A stretch of 64,000 nt of DNA, taken from the NCBI GenBank assembly GCA_964036315.1, contig OZ038487.1, positions 51,537,719 through 51,601,718 of the forward strand. The letters are read 5' to 3'. Both the position numbers and the translations under genes were made by a program. A model generated the notes under the pieces. The model had not been told where the DNA came from. It saw only the letters and a list, made by a program, of their open reading frames with translations, and made no database searches. Shown piece by piece: positions 33,529-43,590 of this stretch (its first letter is position 1; every line of letters begins with the position of its first letter). The stretch comes from Acanthosepion esculentum (lineage: Eukaryota > Mollusca > Cephalopoda > Sepiida > Sepiidae).

Positions 33529-34818
33529 GGTCATCCCATAAGTTCCCATAAGTTCTGTCCGAATTTTAACTTTTTGTTAAAATGAACAAAATTTAAAGAG
33601 TATAATGTCTAATGGAGCTGAACATTATTTTTATGTTTAGATGCATTTAAACTGATCAAATTTTATTTCAGAGAACAATAAAATTAAATTTTGTTTGATT
33701 AAAACCCTGCTAACATGCAAATACTCAAGAATCATTTGAGGCACATAATGCTTTATGAGTTCAAGAAAGGAAACTCAGCAGCCGAAGCGGCTAGAAACAT
33801 TCACTCAGTTTATGGAGAGGAATGTGTAAATGAAAGAACTTGCAGAAGATGGTTTGCAAAATTCAGAGGTGGAGATTTCACCCTTGAAGATGAAGATCGA
33901 ACCGAACGACCAGTTGAGTTTGAGGAAAAGCTTCTTGAAGCAGCCCTTGAAGAAAATCCTGCTTTATCAGTTGAGGAATTGGCAGTGGTTCTCAGTTCAA
34001 ACCATACAACTGTTCATCGTCATCTTCAACAACTTGGAAAAGTTCCTAAACTTGGAAAATGGGTGCCTCATGAATTGTCTGAAAACAACCTCAAATCTCG
34101 AGTTGACATCTGCTCTTCTCTCCATTCTCACCAACTTGTTTCACCTTTTTTGGATAGACTTGTGACTGGCGACGAAAAATGGATCTTTCATCGAAATGTT
34201 AAGCATCGTAGACAATGTCTGTTAGTAAAAGGGAGGGACCCCAGCCACAGCCGAGAAGGGAACTTCATGAGCAAAAGGTTCTTCTTTCAATCTGGTGGGA
34301 TTGCCAAGGAATAATCCACTTTGAATTCTTACCACCTTATGCAACAATTAATGCTCAAATATACTATCAGCAATTAGAGTGTTTGAACTAAGATTTGAGG
34401 AAAAAAAGATCTGCTCTAGTGAATTGAAAATGGGTGATGTTTCATCAGGACAATGCGCGACCACACACAGCAAGAATCACGTCACAAAAGATCGAAGAAC
34501 TTGGTTGGGAAAAAATTCCTGATCCACCTTATTCTCCCGACCTTGCTCCTTCAGACTACCATTTGTTTTGTAGGTTACAGAATCATTTGGAAGAAACAGT
34601 TTTTGTAACACAGGAAGAGGTTAAAACTGACATTTGTGAGTTCTTCGAATCAAAGCCAAAAGAATTTTACAATAATGGAATTAGTAAGCTTGTTAATAGA
34701 TGGAAGGAAGTCATAGATAATCAGGGAAAATACATTGTTGATTGAATCTGTAATTAAATGTAACATTTGGTCACTTGTTTTCTCTATTCAAAATTCAGAC
34801 AGGACTTATGGGATGACC
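33529..34818 (+). mobile_element. Near-complete D34D mariner
   Basis: The terminal inverted repeats begin GGTCATCCCATAAGT at both ends, with TGTCCGAATTTT / TGTCTGAATTTT further in. Each end is bordered by TA (33527-33528 and 34819-34820), the mariner target duplication. Length about 1.29 kb, normal for mariner. The left repeat has an extra tandem CCCATAAGTT. It is inserted beside a long TA/TG microsatellite. One transposase reading spans 33715-34745. It is the youngest-looking DNA transposon in the window. Confidence 0.92.
33715..34745 (+). pseudogene. Mariner transposase, nearly intact
   Basis: About 343 codons, the usual mariner length. N-terminal frame 33715-34314: LRHIMLYEFKKGNSAAEAAR and RTCRRWFAKFRGGDFTLED (first HTH), LSVEELAVVLSSNHTTVHRH (second HTH), GKWVPHELSENN (the WVPHEL linker) and VTGDEKWIFHRN (first Asp). 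A net one-base loss near 34210-34240 shifts the frame; reading resumes as VLLSIWWDCQGIIHFEFLPP. In-frame stops lie at 34389 and 34425. Frame 34434-34745 then has MFHQDNARPHTARITS (second Asp) and PYSPDLAPSDYHLF, the third Asp 34 residues later, and ends FYNNGISKLVNRWKEVID. All three catalytic Asp are present. Three lesions suffice to kill it. The lineage resembles that domesticated in primate SETMAR, but this is a transposon, not that gene. Confidence 0.92.
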
Positions 34819-34820
34819 TA

Positions 34821-35390
34821 TATATATATATTAATGTTTTTAAACTACAAATTCACCATGATTTCCCTGGAATGCTCATATCTGCTCGAAGCATATTTTA
34901 ATGTAAAACAAATAACATTATATATTATGAAATGGACTAAGTTTGAAAATTATTTTAATATATTTTCTGTTTACATATTGTTTTTATAAATACAAATATT
35001 TAAGTAAATGCTCAGTTTATAATAAATAGTATTAACAAACTTTACTGTGCTGAAATTTCAAGAAATTTCATAGAAAATATGTGTCCTCTGAGAGATACGC
35101 TTCAAGCAGGTATGAGTGTTCAAGAGAAATCATAGGAAATTTGTATTTTTAAACAGTAATTTGACCTTGCTAACCTTATGCTTCCTGTGTAGCTAAATGG
35201 TATAGCATTCCAGGCTATATATATGCATGTGTGTCAGTGTATATATATATATATATTATATATAAATATAAAAGTTTGCTTTTTATTTAACAAACAAAAT
35301 AATTTAAACCAAATAAATAAATAAATGACTACCGGTCAAATAACTGACAAAATAGACTACACACAATGCACCTCTGACCCGTATATATAA
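34821..35390. other. Unassigned AT-rich DNA
   Basis: The 84-aa frame 34735-34989 overlaps the mariner end and is chance. A short TA run lies at 35239-35254. Confidence 0.5.
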
Positions 35391-35429
35391 ATAGCCAAGA
35401 TAAATAACAGCACTCGTGGGCTGATGATT

Positions 35430-35580
35430 GCATCTAGCATGAAACAGACTGTCACCTCTAAGTGTTGACTTCTATGTTCACTTTTATATTTACACACGCT
35501 CTATCTCTGATATTGAGCACTTTATCCCATAAATATAGCACATCTTAAGACTATATTTCTTCATATATATATATATATAT
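35430..35580 (-). mobile_element. SINE-3 body next to a TA run
   Basis: TAGCATGAAACAGACTGTCA, TAAGTGTTGACTTCTATG, GATATTGAGCACTTTATCCC and CTTAAGACTATATTTCTTCA, then TATATATA. It is nearly identical to 36705-36845. Confidence 0.7.
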
Positions 35581-35970
35581 ACATGACCAAGTGGTTAGAA
35601 TGTTCACATTCTGACCATGAGACCCAGGTTCGAATCTCACTATGGTCGATTTGTCAGGAAGGAGACTTCCTGATGTTATCAAACTAGAGGGTTCGATCCC
35701 AGCATGTGGCATCTTTGGAAAGTTCCTGAAAACCATACCATGGGTTTACCCAAGCTTTGTGAGTGAAACTAGCTCGACAGAAGCCTTGATGGTTGTCGAT
35801 AGCTGTGTTAGCACAAAGTCACAAGTCATCGTAGCTGAGGGGTTGAGGACTTGAGCATGCTGACCTTGTTCAGATTGTTGATCAGGCGAGATAACACTCT
35901 CTTTCCCAGAAACTGTAACAAAGGTCTGCTCAGCATAATTGCAGTTGGCTCTGTGAGTGTTGAATAAACA
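35581..35970 (+). repeat. Composite of tRNA-like modules
   Basis: Module 1: GACCAAGTGGTTAGAATG (A-box-like) and CAGGTTCGAATCTCACTA (B-box), 35583-35648. Module 2: GGGTTCGATCCCAGCATGTG at 35692. Module 3: AGCTGAGGGGTTGAGGACTT near 35835. Each resembles a SINE head. None closes into a full cloverleaf that I can accept. Near the end, TTGAATAAACACAA could act as a polyA signal. The overlapping 61-75-aa frames are shadows. Confidence 0.5.
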
Positions 35971-36534
35971 CAAATATACCTGAGCTATGAGTTATGACTT
36001 TTTTGTCACCCTATGTTCCATGGTCATAAATTGATGAACTTTTGTTCAAAAGCAATGAAAAAGCATTAATTTGTTTTAGTTCTTGAGAAAGGTCACTATC
36101 AAACTGAAACTTTGATTTTAATATATACACGATAAGGGTTAAAAATCAAAATATTTCAATAGCTTTATTTTTCAAATGATGCAATTGGATAGTATCTTTT
36201 TAATGCACTTAATAGTTTATTGATCTAGCATAACATAGAAACTCACAAATAAACAAAAATTGCAAAATTTATTATTCAATTTGCTAATGATGTAATTGGA
36301 TAGTACTTGTATATTTTTAACACACTTAACACTTTATAGCTATAACAAAACATAAAAACTTATAAAGAAACCAGAACATTCTAGAAGGTGCCAGAAAGTC
36401 AAAGTACTACTATATTTATATTCAGTTTTATAAATCTCCTGTTGTGGGTGAGATTTTAAAAAAAAATCAATTAAACCCTTCTTCATTCCTTTTTGAACAA
36501 ATGTTTATCAAATTATTTTACAAAATTTCATAGA

Positions 36535-36540
<6 letters not shown>
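35971..36540. other. Spacer with a diverged ~110-bp duplication
   Basis: ATGATGCAATTGGATAGTA at about 36176 and ATGATGTAATTGGATAGTA at about 36287 start two related segments that both continue with ACACTTAA-type and ACATA..AACT text. No gene. Confidence 0.6.

Positions 36541-36587
<47 letters not shown>
36541..36587. repeat. (TA)n microsatellite
   Basis: A pure TA run followed by a short TG run. Confidence 0.96.
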
Positions 36588-36597
<10 letters not shown>

Positions 36598-36642
36598 AGC
36601 ATGTGTATATGTATGCAGATATACAGCTGTATATATATATAA

Positions 36643-36764
36643 ATATAAAAGTGAACATAGAAGTCAACACTTAGAGGCGACAGTCTGTTTCATGCTAGAC
36701 AATTACATCTAGCATGAAACAGACTGTCACCTCTAAGTGTTGACTTCTATGTTCACTTTTATAT
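36643..36764. repeat. Near-perfect palindrome of SINE-3, 57-nt arms
   Basis: Left arm 36643-36699 (ATATAAAAGTGAACATAGAA…) and right arm 36708-36764 (…TTCTATGTTCACTTTTATAT) pair with one mismatch (GGCGACAG against CTGTCACC). The loop is 8 nt. The right arm continues into a normal SINE-3 body to 36845 and a TA run at 36838-36880. Such fidelity implies a recent origin or repair by template switching. Confidence 0.93.
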
Positions 36765-36834
36765 CTACACATGCTCTATCTATGATATTGACGACTTTAT
36801 CCCATAAATATAGCACATTTTAAGACTCTGTTTC

Positions 36835-36880
<46 letters not shown>
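36765..36880 (-). mobile_element. SINE-3 body and TA run
   Basis: CTACACATGCTCTATC, GATATTGACGACTTTATCCC and TTTTAAGACTCTGTTTCTTC, followed by about 40 bp of TA. Confidence 0.7.
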
Positions 36881-36889
<9 letters not shown>

Positions 36890-36899
36890 ATATGTATAT

Positions 36900-39300
36900 A
36901 TTAATAAATATACCTATTATCCCACACTGTAAGCATGACAAATTTTTCTTGTAGAGAAATGGCAAAATTTATTATTACCATTAGCATTTTGTATGAATAC
37001 TTTGATTGTTGGTGAGTTTTTTGTATCTAATTATCTCCCTTTATATTTACATTTCAGTGTTGACCACCATTGAAACTAAAAATAAATATCACAGAATTTA
37101 TCTTAGAAAAAACAATTTTTCATTATGAAATTATTTTTCTTAAGTTTGAATCATTCTGTGATGTTTACCAATAATAACAAATGCAACTATAATAATATAA
37201 GACTGGGAATTACAATAATAGAATTTCAATGTTTTATTTTCTATCAATGTCCAGAAGCCTTGTCTTCCTTCAATCTGCTCTTTTCTCCACTGACTTTTTA
37301 CCTTTCTTCTCTCTATAATTCCTTTTTCATTTTTGTCTATATATATTTCTTAACACTGAACTTTATGCTTTATTTTTATCCTTTGTGTTTTAAGTTTGCA
37401 ATATAATGAATGATGTCAATATTTGTTCATCTTATATGAACATTGATTAGGTAATCAAAGATGTTGAAGTCTGTAGTTAAAGCACTAGCATTGGGTTGGT
37501 GAAGCTCATTAACAAAATGAAACCTTTCTTTAAATAACAATGTATGACATTTTTAGACCAAATTATAGCTGGCATATCATCTAAGGTAAAGGAAAAATAA
37601 ACCTTGCATTTGGAATCATTATATAAGAATCTCAGGTAAAAATTTATGAAAGAAAAGTATCACCTTCCTTCTTATAAATTATGCCAATGATTGCTCTTTT
37701 CATTCTATTGTAATTTTCAAATGAATGTTTTGAATTGATGGTCGGAATATTTTTCTTGTTGTATTCTTTGATTATCTTCCTATAATCTTACCCACAGCTT
37801 GAATATATCTTACATAAAAACAGCGCTGTGCCTGTTTACCTGAAAATAAGACACTGATTGAAATATCTTTGAACTGTAAATTCTCAACACAGAGGACAGA
37901 ACTGAATAAATAAACTTCTAAGAGATTTTTTCTTATGATACAGCCCAATAATTTTTGTTTGAACTTTGAATATCGACATTTTTTTTTTCAGTTTACTTTT
38001 TGTCATCACAGTTGATGACACACCTGTTCAACAATTCTCTTCAAAAATATAACAGTGATAAAGATAATGTTCATTCTTTTCTTAAATCTAAAAAATATAC
38101 AAAGATTTCCTTTTAAACAGACCAATCATTTATCCTGAGAATTTTTTTATTTTTTTTATTTTTGGCAAGTCAAAGTTAAGAGCTTTTTTGTGTTTCATTA
38201 CTCATCAAGGAAGAATTGGAACAGGATTTAAAGGACAAAAAATTATCTGATCAGCCAGTTTCAAATTCTTGGATATGTTGTAAAGAGTTTTACTATTCAA
38301 TTTGGACACCATTATTTGAAAGGCAGGGAGAGTGAAGGTCGTAGAAATAAAGATGAAGAGCCTTGGCAATGAAAATATTTGAATAAGCTTGATTAATAGG
38401 TTCTGTCTTGACAAAACATGGCCCAAATGTTAAAAAATACAAGGAAAACAGAGAAAAAAATATTCCCCTCATTTTCTGTTCATGTCAAATGTTTTATAAT
38501 ATACTTAGAAACTCATATTGAGACTGCCCCATTGGAAAAGAAAAACAAAAAAGCAAAAAAAAAAAGGGAGCAAAATAAATAAACTTTCTGATTCACTGTA
38601 TTAGAAAATACAACAAAGGAAACAGGGAAGAATATAAAATAAAATGAACTTCTAACAAGAGTCTTCTTTTTTATTATATGAAAAGAATTAAGATAAGTTG
38701 ATGCAGTTTGTAGTGATATTCAGGATATTTCAAGAGATGACTTGTGCTAATATCTAATTTGGCAAACAAAGGTGAAGAAATTAACCATTCAATTATGAAG
38801 GATGTCACAATGAGAAAGAAAAAAGAAGTAAAGAGGTAAAAAAAGAGGAAAAATAAACACACCTTGAATCAACTCTAATTTCTTTGTTCTTATTGGACAA
38901 TGTTTTATGTTGTTTTTAGAAAAATAGGAGACTTAACAGATTTTTTTTCCCCTCCAACTTATTTTTCCTGAATAAAAGTTACAGTTTTATTAATAATCTT
39001 TCCCAAAGGCATAACTATAATCAATAACAACAGTATTACATTATAGTCATCATCAACATCAGCATCAATGTTTATGGGCTGTTTTTTGTCACAAAAATTT
39101 AATGCCATCTTTAAAATTCTTTTATTATTTTAACAACAATTTTTATTGTTAGTATGGCTTATTATCAACATGAGTTAGAACTTCATTTCAAGTGGCATCA
39201 ATATTAACATTAGATTTTCTGTGAAATCTGACAAAGTGGAAAACTGTTTTATAGACTCTGTTTTGCCTCTGTTAGATAGATTTCTTCAGGTCAGAATAAA
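36900..39300. other. Unassigned 2.4-kb AT-rich stretch
   Basis: Several frames of 62-93 aa (for example 37125-37406, 38205-38426, 38674-38862) have no recognisable motif. Short poly-A/T and purine-rich patches occur. This is the longest run in which I see no mobile-element sequence, so it is a candidate for unique or regulatory DNA. Confidence 0.5.
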
Positions 39301-39344
39301 AGAAATCTGTGTGTGTGTGTGTGTGTTTTAATATTCAACAAATC

Positions 39345-39460
39345 TTGTCCTTTTAATTGTTCTCCATCCTTAATAGTGCTTTTTTTTCTCATATTATCTA
39401 ACACTTGTGTCTTAGTGGCTTTACTGCCTTGCTTGGGGTAAAATGATTTTAAAAAATTAA
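39345..39460 (+). mobile_element. LINE-B 3' tail
   Basis: TCCTTAATAGTGC, CTTGTGTCTTAGTGGCTTTA and TTGCTTGGGGTAAAATGATT, then an A-rich end. Preceded by a GT run (39307-39328). Confidence 0.72.
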
Positions 39461-39549
39461 AACAATTAATATATCAAAACACACACAAATGCAGATTTCT
39501 TTCATTCTGACCCGGAAGAAACCTATCAAATGAAGGTTAATGAGATATA

Positions 39550-40430
39550 TAGATGTTACCTTCATACTCTGGCCATACCAAGAAGAGGTCCAGCTACTAC
39601 TAGACTATGTGAACTCAATAAAATCATTGATAGAGTTCATAATGGAGAGAGAAACAACAAACTCACCTTCCTGGATATACTAATATCTTGAACAAAGCAT
39701 GGGTTCAAGACATTCGTATACTGCAAGCCTATATTCACTCGACAATACCTCAACTTCAACTCCCACCACCCATAGAGTGTAAAGAAAGCGATCGTCCATT
39801 GCTTGCAACATCAAGCAAAAATTATAAGTGACAGCCCAGAGACATATGAACAAAAAATGGTCAGTATAAGCAGTTCCCTACAACATAACAACTACCCTGG
39901 GTACATGACAGCAGCTCTGACAAACTGGGATAGAAGGGTACAAGAGGATAATCACACTTAGAAAACAGCTTCCGTCTGCCTACACTATGTGAAGGGATTA
40001 TTGGAGAAAATACAAAAGATCTGTGGTCCATATAACATCAGGACAATCTTCAAAAGTGGTTCAACACTTCACAGACACCTCTTTCGAGTAAGACCCTCCC
40101 CATAGAAAAGAACATGACTAAGGAATGTGTGTACACCATCCCATGCAGCTGTGGTAAGGAATATAAAGGAGAAAAAGACTTAAGTCCCCTTAAGGTAAGA
40201 CTGCAAGAACATTGTAAAGTGGTAACATGAGGGGAATAGTAAAATCAGGTGTAGCTGACCACACATGGAGGGAAAAGGGAGATCACTGCCTCCTATGGGA
40301 TGAGATTGAAATAATAGACAAACTTTAGGAATCAGCACATATGCTTGGCAACAAAAATCTTCTGAACCGACCAAGCAAAGAAATGAATAGAATATAGAAA
40401 CAAGTAATGAGTGCTAAAGAAAAACAATGA
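39550..40430 (+). mobile_element. Penelope-like element relic: RT C-terminus and GIY-YIG region
   Basis: In order: LNKIIDRVHNGERNNKLTF, LDILIS (then stop), KPIFTRQYLNFNSHHP, KKAIVHCLQHQAKI, YVKGLLEKIQKICGPYNIRT, STLHRHLFRVRPSP and CVYTIPCSCGKEYKGE. Then come PLKVRLQEHCKVV and HMLGNKNLLNRPS. The FLD..V…K.T…YLNF.S.HP block and the C-terminal PC.CGK.Y.GE…R..EH region are typical of Penelope-like RT fused to a GIY-YIG endonuclease. There are at least six stops or shifts. The RT active site lies upstream and is missing. Such elements copy themselves by target-primed reverse transcription. No intact frame exceeds about 60 codons. Confidence 0.78.
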
Positions 40431-40677
40431 ATAACAACAAAAATTGCAATATAAGCTCTGGTAAAAAAATGCAATAATAATAACAGTCTGAATAATGTAA
40501 ATAATGTAAGTAATGGTAATTATTGTCCATTAATTTATTGAAAATAGCTTATTTGGATTGGTAGATTTTATCACTTATCAACCCTTGTGGAGTAATTTCA
40601 AAATCTACTTTTTTATCAGACTTAAGCCTCTCAGTAAATATTGGTCATTTATACTTGTGTCTCTAACATAGTGTGCT

Positions 40678-40790
40678 TTATTAAAGGCTAAATTGTTGTC
40701 CATATCTCACCTAGAACTGGAGACCTATCTTAACTCTTGTCATTCCACTAGGAGTGAAGATTTTAGTTTCGGATTTGGTTTGCAGTATTT
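40678..40790 (+). repeat. Left member of an inverted repeat pair
   Basis: TTATTAAAGGCTAAATTGTT, CCTAGAACTGGAGACC and CACTAGGAGTGAAGATTTTA recur inverted at 42555-42661. It lies about 250 bp after the Penelope-like coding relic, so it could be part of that element's terminal repeat. Confidence 0.65.
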
Positions 40791-40815
40791 TGCTGCTGTG
40801 GTTGGCTTAAGAAAT

Positions 40816-41730
40816 TTTTGCACTTTCCATTTGGAATAACTTTAACATATTTAAGTATAAGATTAATATATTTCCTTTGGATTTGCTATATCAAGTTTTC
40901 AATGCAAAAACCAACATTTTGGCTAAAATTCACTAAAATAATGTAATTTAAGTTTTGCTACTTGGAAGTTAATTTAATATTTTTCTATATGAAATTTTTA
41001 TTCATAAAGGTAAATATACTAATGATCGACTTAATTTATTTTTGTGTAATCTGTATTTTTGTTTCTAACAAATGAAAAAGTATAGAGAATTTTTAACACA
41101 CTTCTTATACTGAAATGTTACAATTTAAGTTTACTTGGTGTAAACAAATTATTTATTAATCCTATTTTTTCTAATACTGATTATTACAAATGTTACACAG
41201 TCTCTCCGAAGAAGGTTTAATTTAAATGTTTTGTCATGCTTAATTTTTAATGAACTTTTCTTCCAAAGACTTTTTTCTTCAAATCTGTTTTTACACAGTT
41301 AAATTTATTTAAAAATGCTGTTATTTGTTACATAAAGTTAATTGAATATTTTTCTCAATGATATTGTTATTCATAACAATAAATATATCTATGATAAATG
41401 TTATTTTTTCTTAATAATTTGTACTTTTCTTTGTAAAAGGTATTTTAACAAGTATGCTGAATTTTACTTTAGTTTTCCATTAAAAAACATAAAATAGGAG
41501 CAAATATGTTATTTTATTGTACAAAATTAATGACAAATATATTATGTAAATTTAATGCTATAATTAAATTTAATAAATTTAATCCTATATTTTTAGATAT
41601 TGTAAATGTGGTGTACAAATCATTAACCCTAATGCTGATGCTAACACATGCATTTTTAATGTTTATTTTCTTTCATGTCATATTTTAGTTCCAGAATTCA
41701 TAGTTTGACATCCTTTTTTAAAAAATGTTT
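40816..41730. other. T-rich DNA with diverged direct repeats
   Basis: AAGTTAATTTAATATTTTTC at about 40965 and AAGTTAATTGAATATTTTTC at about 41335 begin two similar ~90-bp segments. The 60-aa frame 41506-41688 is unrecognised. Confidence 0.5.
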
Positions 41731-41732
41731 TT

Positions 41733-41945
41733 ATATGCTGTCATGATAAAAGTATGCAGGTGTAGGCTTCAAGAAAGCTTTATTCAACTGAGAATTCAAA
41801 GTGTCCTTTTATAGTCCCAGTAAACAAAAATAGCTCTCTCAAAGAGGAGAGTAACAAAACAAGGGCAGACCACTCTTGATTATTCATAACATATGGGTAA
41901 TTAAACCAGAAATTAAAATGCACATAACATTTTTTTACACCCTTA
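41733..41945 (-). promoter_or_regulatory. LTR-like block: TATA box and polyA signal
   Basis: Read on the reverse strand: TATAAAAGG (41813-41805), and 29 nt on, AATAAAG (41784-41778) followed by CTTTCTTGAAGCC. A TATA box closely followed by AATAAA is the layout of U3-R in compact retrotransposon LTRs. A possible LTR start, TGTAAAAAAATG, lies at about 41942. There is no second copy, primer site or 5-bp duplication, so this would be a solo LTR at best. Confidence 0.35.
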
Positions 41946-42554
41946 TTTAGTAGGGTGGAAAGTGATGTATCAGATGTTCCACAAAATTATATATTCACAA
42001 GAAAGATCTCTGAAAATTTCACAGTTTTCCAATTTTACATTTCTGATGAATCTTAATTCTTCAGTTAATGATTGACTAAGGTCACGGTAAGGTATTGACA
42101 ATAAAATACCTGTATGAAATTACCCTACTACATCATTAAATATTTGAGCTTAACAACTTTAACAAAATATTACAATAACAATCATAAATATGAATGCTGG
42201 TCGTTATTTTAAGAAGTGGGTACAAATGAAAATATTTGAAATTGACAATTTTTTCCGTTTTACGGAAACAGCCATTAAACACTTCTATCTTCCCTTCTTT
42301 CTTTCATTCATTTTCTCAATAAAACCAAGTAGTGTCTCTGATATGTCTTTTGCTTTTCCACGTGATCAAAACAGAAAGGTCCATTATTTATGAGCTATTG
42401 ACAGGGTGTAACGGTCGTGCAAACTAATGAAGGTGGGGACAAGTACAATTATAATAGGATCATAAAAAGACCTTAGTAAAGGAAAAATAAAGCAAGATAA
42501 AAAGGATTAACTTTTCAAGCCAAATTACTTATGCTCTTAATCTGACGACAAAAG
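41946..42554. other. Unassigned DNA
   Basis: The 67-aa frame 42190-42393 is unrecognised. No repeat assigned. Confidence 0.5.
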
Positions 42555-42661
42555 TGAACTAAGCCAAAACTAAAAATCTTCACTCCTAGTGAAACAATAA
42601 GATTTCTGATAGTGCTTCAGTTCTAGGCAAGATATGCACAATGACTTGGCCTTTAATAAAA
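42555..42661 (-). repeat. Right member of an inverted repeat pair
   Basis: Inverse of the 40678-40790 segment: the reverse strand reads TTATTAAAGGCCAAGTCATT, CCTAGAACTGAAGCAC and CACTAGGAGTGAAGATTTTT. Confidence 0.65.
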
Positions 42662-42761
42662 AAACAAAACAAAAAAAACATTATGATTTCTAGGTAAATA
42701 TGAGACTTTTGGTAAATATTGGTCATTACTACTTTCATCTATAGGCAATTATTGGTTGTTT

Positions 42762-43157
42762 ATATCTGAGTCTTCTCCCTCCAGCTATGGGTAAATAGCA
42801 GAACAGACCGGGTTCTATAGCCTTGGATGGCAACTGGTCTACCACAGAAAGAAATAGCAACCTACTGTGGGAAAAAAAATTTGCCTCATCAGTCATGTAT
42901 CAAAAGATACATGATCGCCTAAGCGTGTATCATGTATGGCATGTAACTGACTGACTGTACATTTAATCAAGCACACTATGGGTAAATAGCAGGACAGACT
43001 GGGTTCTATAGCCTTGGATGACAACTGGTCTACTGCAGAAAGAAATGGTAACCTACTGCGGGGAAAAAAATCTGCCTCATCAGTCATATATCGAAAGATA
43101 CATGATCACCTAAGCGTGTATCATGTATAGCACATAACTGACTGATATCTGAGTCTT
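42762..43157 (+). mobile_element. SINE-1 3' part, tandemly duplicated, with 13-bp target duplication
   Basis: ATATCTGAGTCTT occurs at 42762-42774 and 43145-43157 and encloses the insert. The insert is the 3' half of SINE-1 (CTCCCTCCAGCTATGGGTAA…GGACAGACTGGGTTCTATAG…TGATCGCCTAAG). Its last ~190 bp are repeated: units start at 42785 and 42976 with CTATGGGTAAATAGCAG. Each unit contains the dyad GTATC(A/G)AAAGATACATGATC. The tRNA head is missing. Confidence 0.88.
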
Positions 43158-43590
43158 TAGGTACTGAATTGTTTCAAGGATAGTTAAATATTAGTAGTTG
43201 ATATGTGAACTTATAAGCATTTACTTGGTAAGTAGCTTTGTTTAGGGTGTGACTGATCCCTTCTTCAGGGGATGTAGTTGATAGATTCTAAGCTCCATTG
43301 ACATGGCAGTTATTGAACAATTGTCTTCATTTGTCTATCGCAACTCATGTAGTTTTCTATTACTGATTTCCATCTGATTATAATGTATTATATTTTAGCA
43401 CAACAACTACAACCTATACTAAATATTGGGTCCGAATAAAAATTTGTAGTGTTCTTTAAGGGAATTTTAAAGACAATATTTAGAATTTTCACTATCTTTG
43501 AGGCATTCCATCCTGCCAGAACTTGGCATTTTACTGGATGATTAACATGTCTAAGAGGTTTTTACAAGCTTCCAGAGAACTGAAGTTCTT
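43158..43590. other. Unassigned; may include the end of the neighbouring mariner
   Basis: ATTGGGTCCGAATAAAAATT at about 43426 could be an inverted-repeat end of the reverse-strand mariner that follows, but its partner near 44700-44900 was not found. Confidence 0.4.

Noticed and set aside
33715..34745. A domesticated host gene like SETMAR.
   Set aside because: No SET domain or upstream exon, the frame is broken, and the sequence lies between its own inverted repeats with TA duplications.
35583..35648. A functional tRNA gene (A-box and B-box present).
   Set aside because: I cannot form a good acceptor or anticodon stem, and similar modules follow in tandem, which points to SINE heads.
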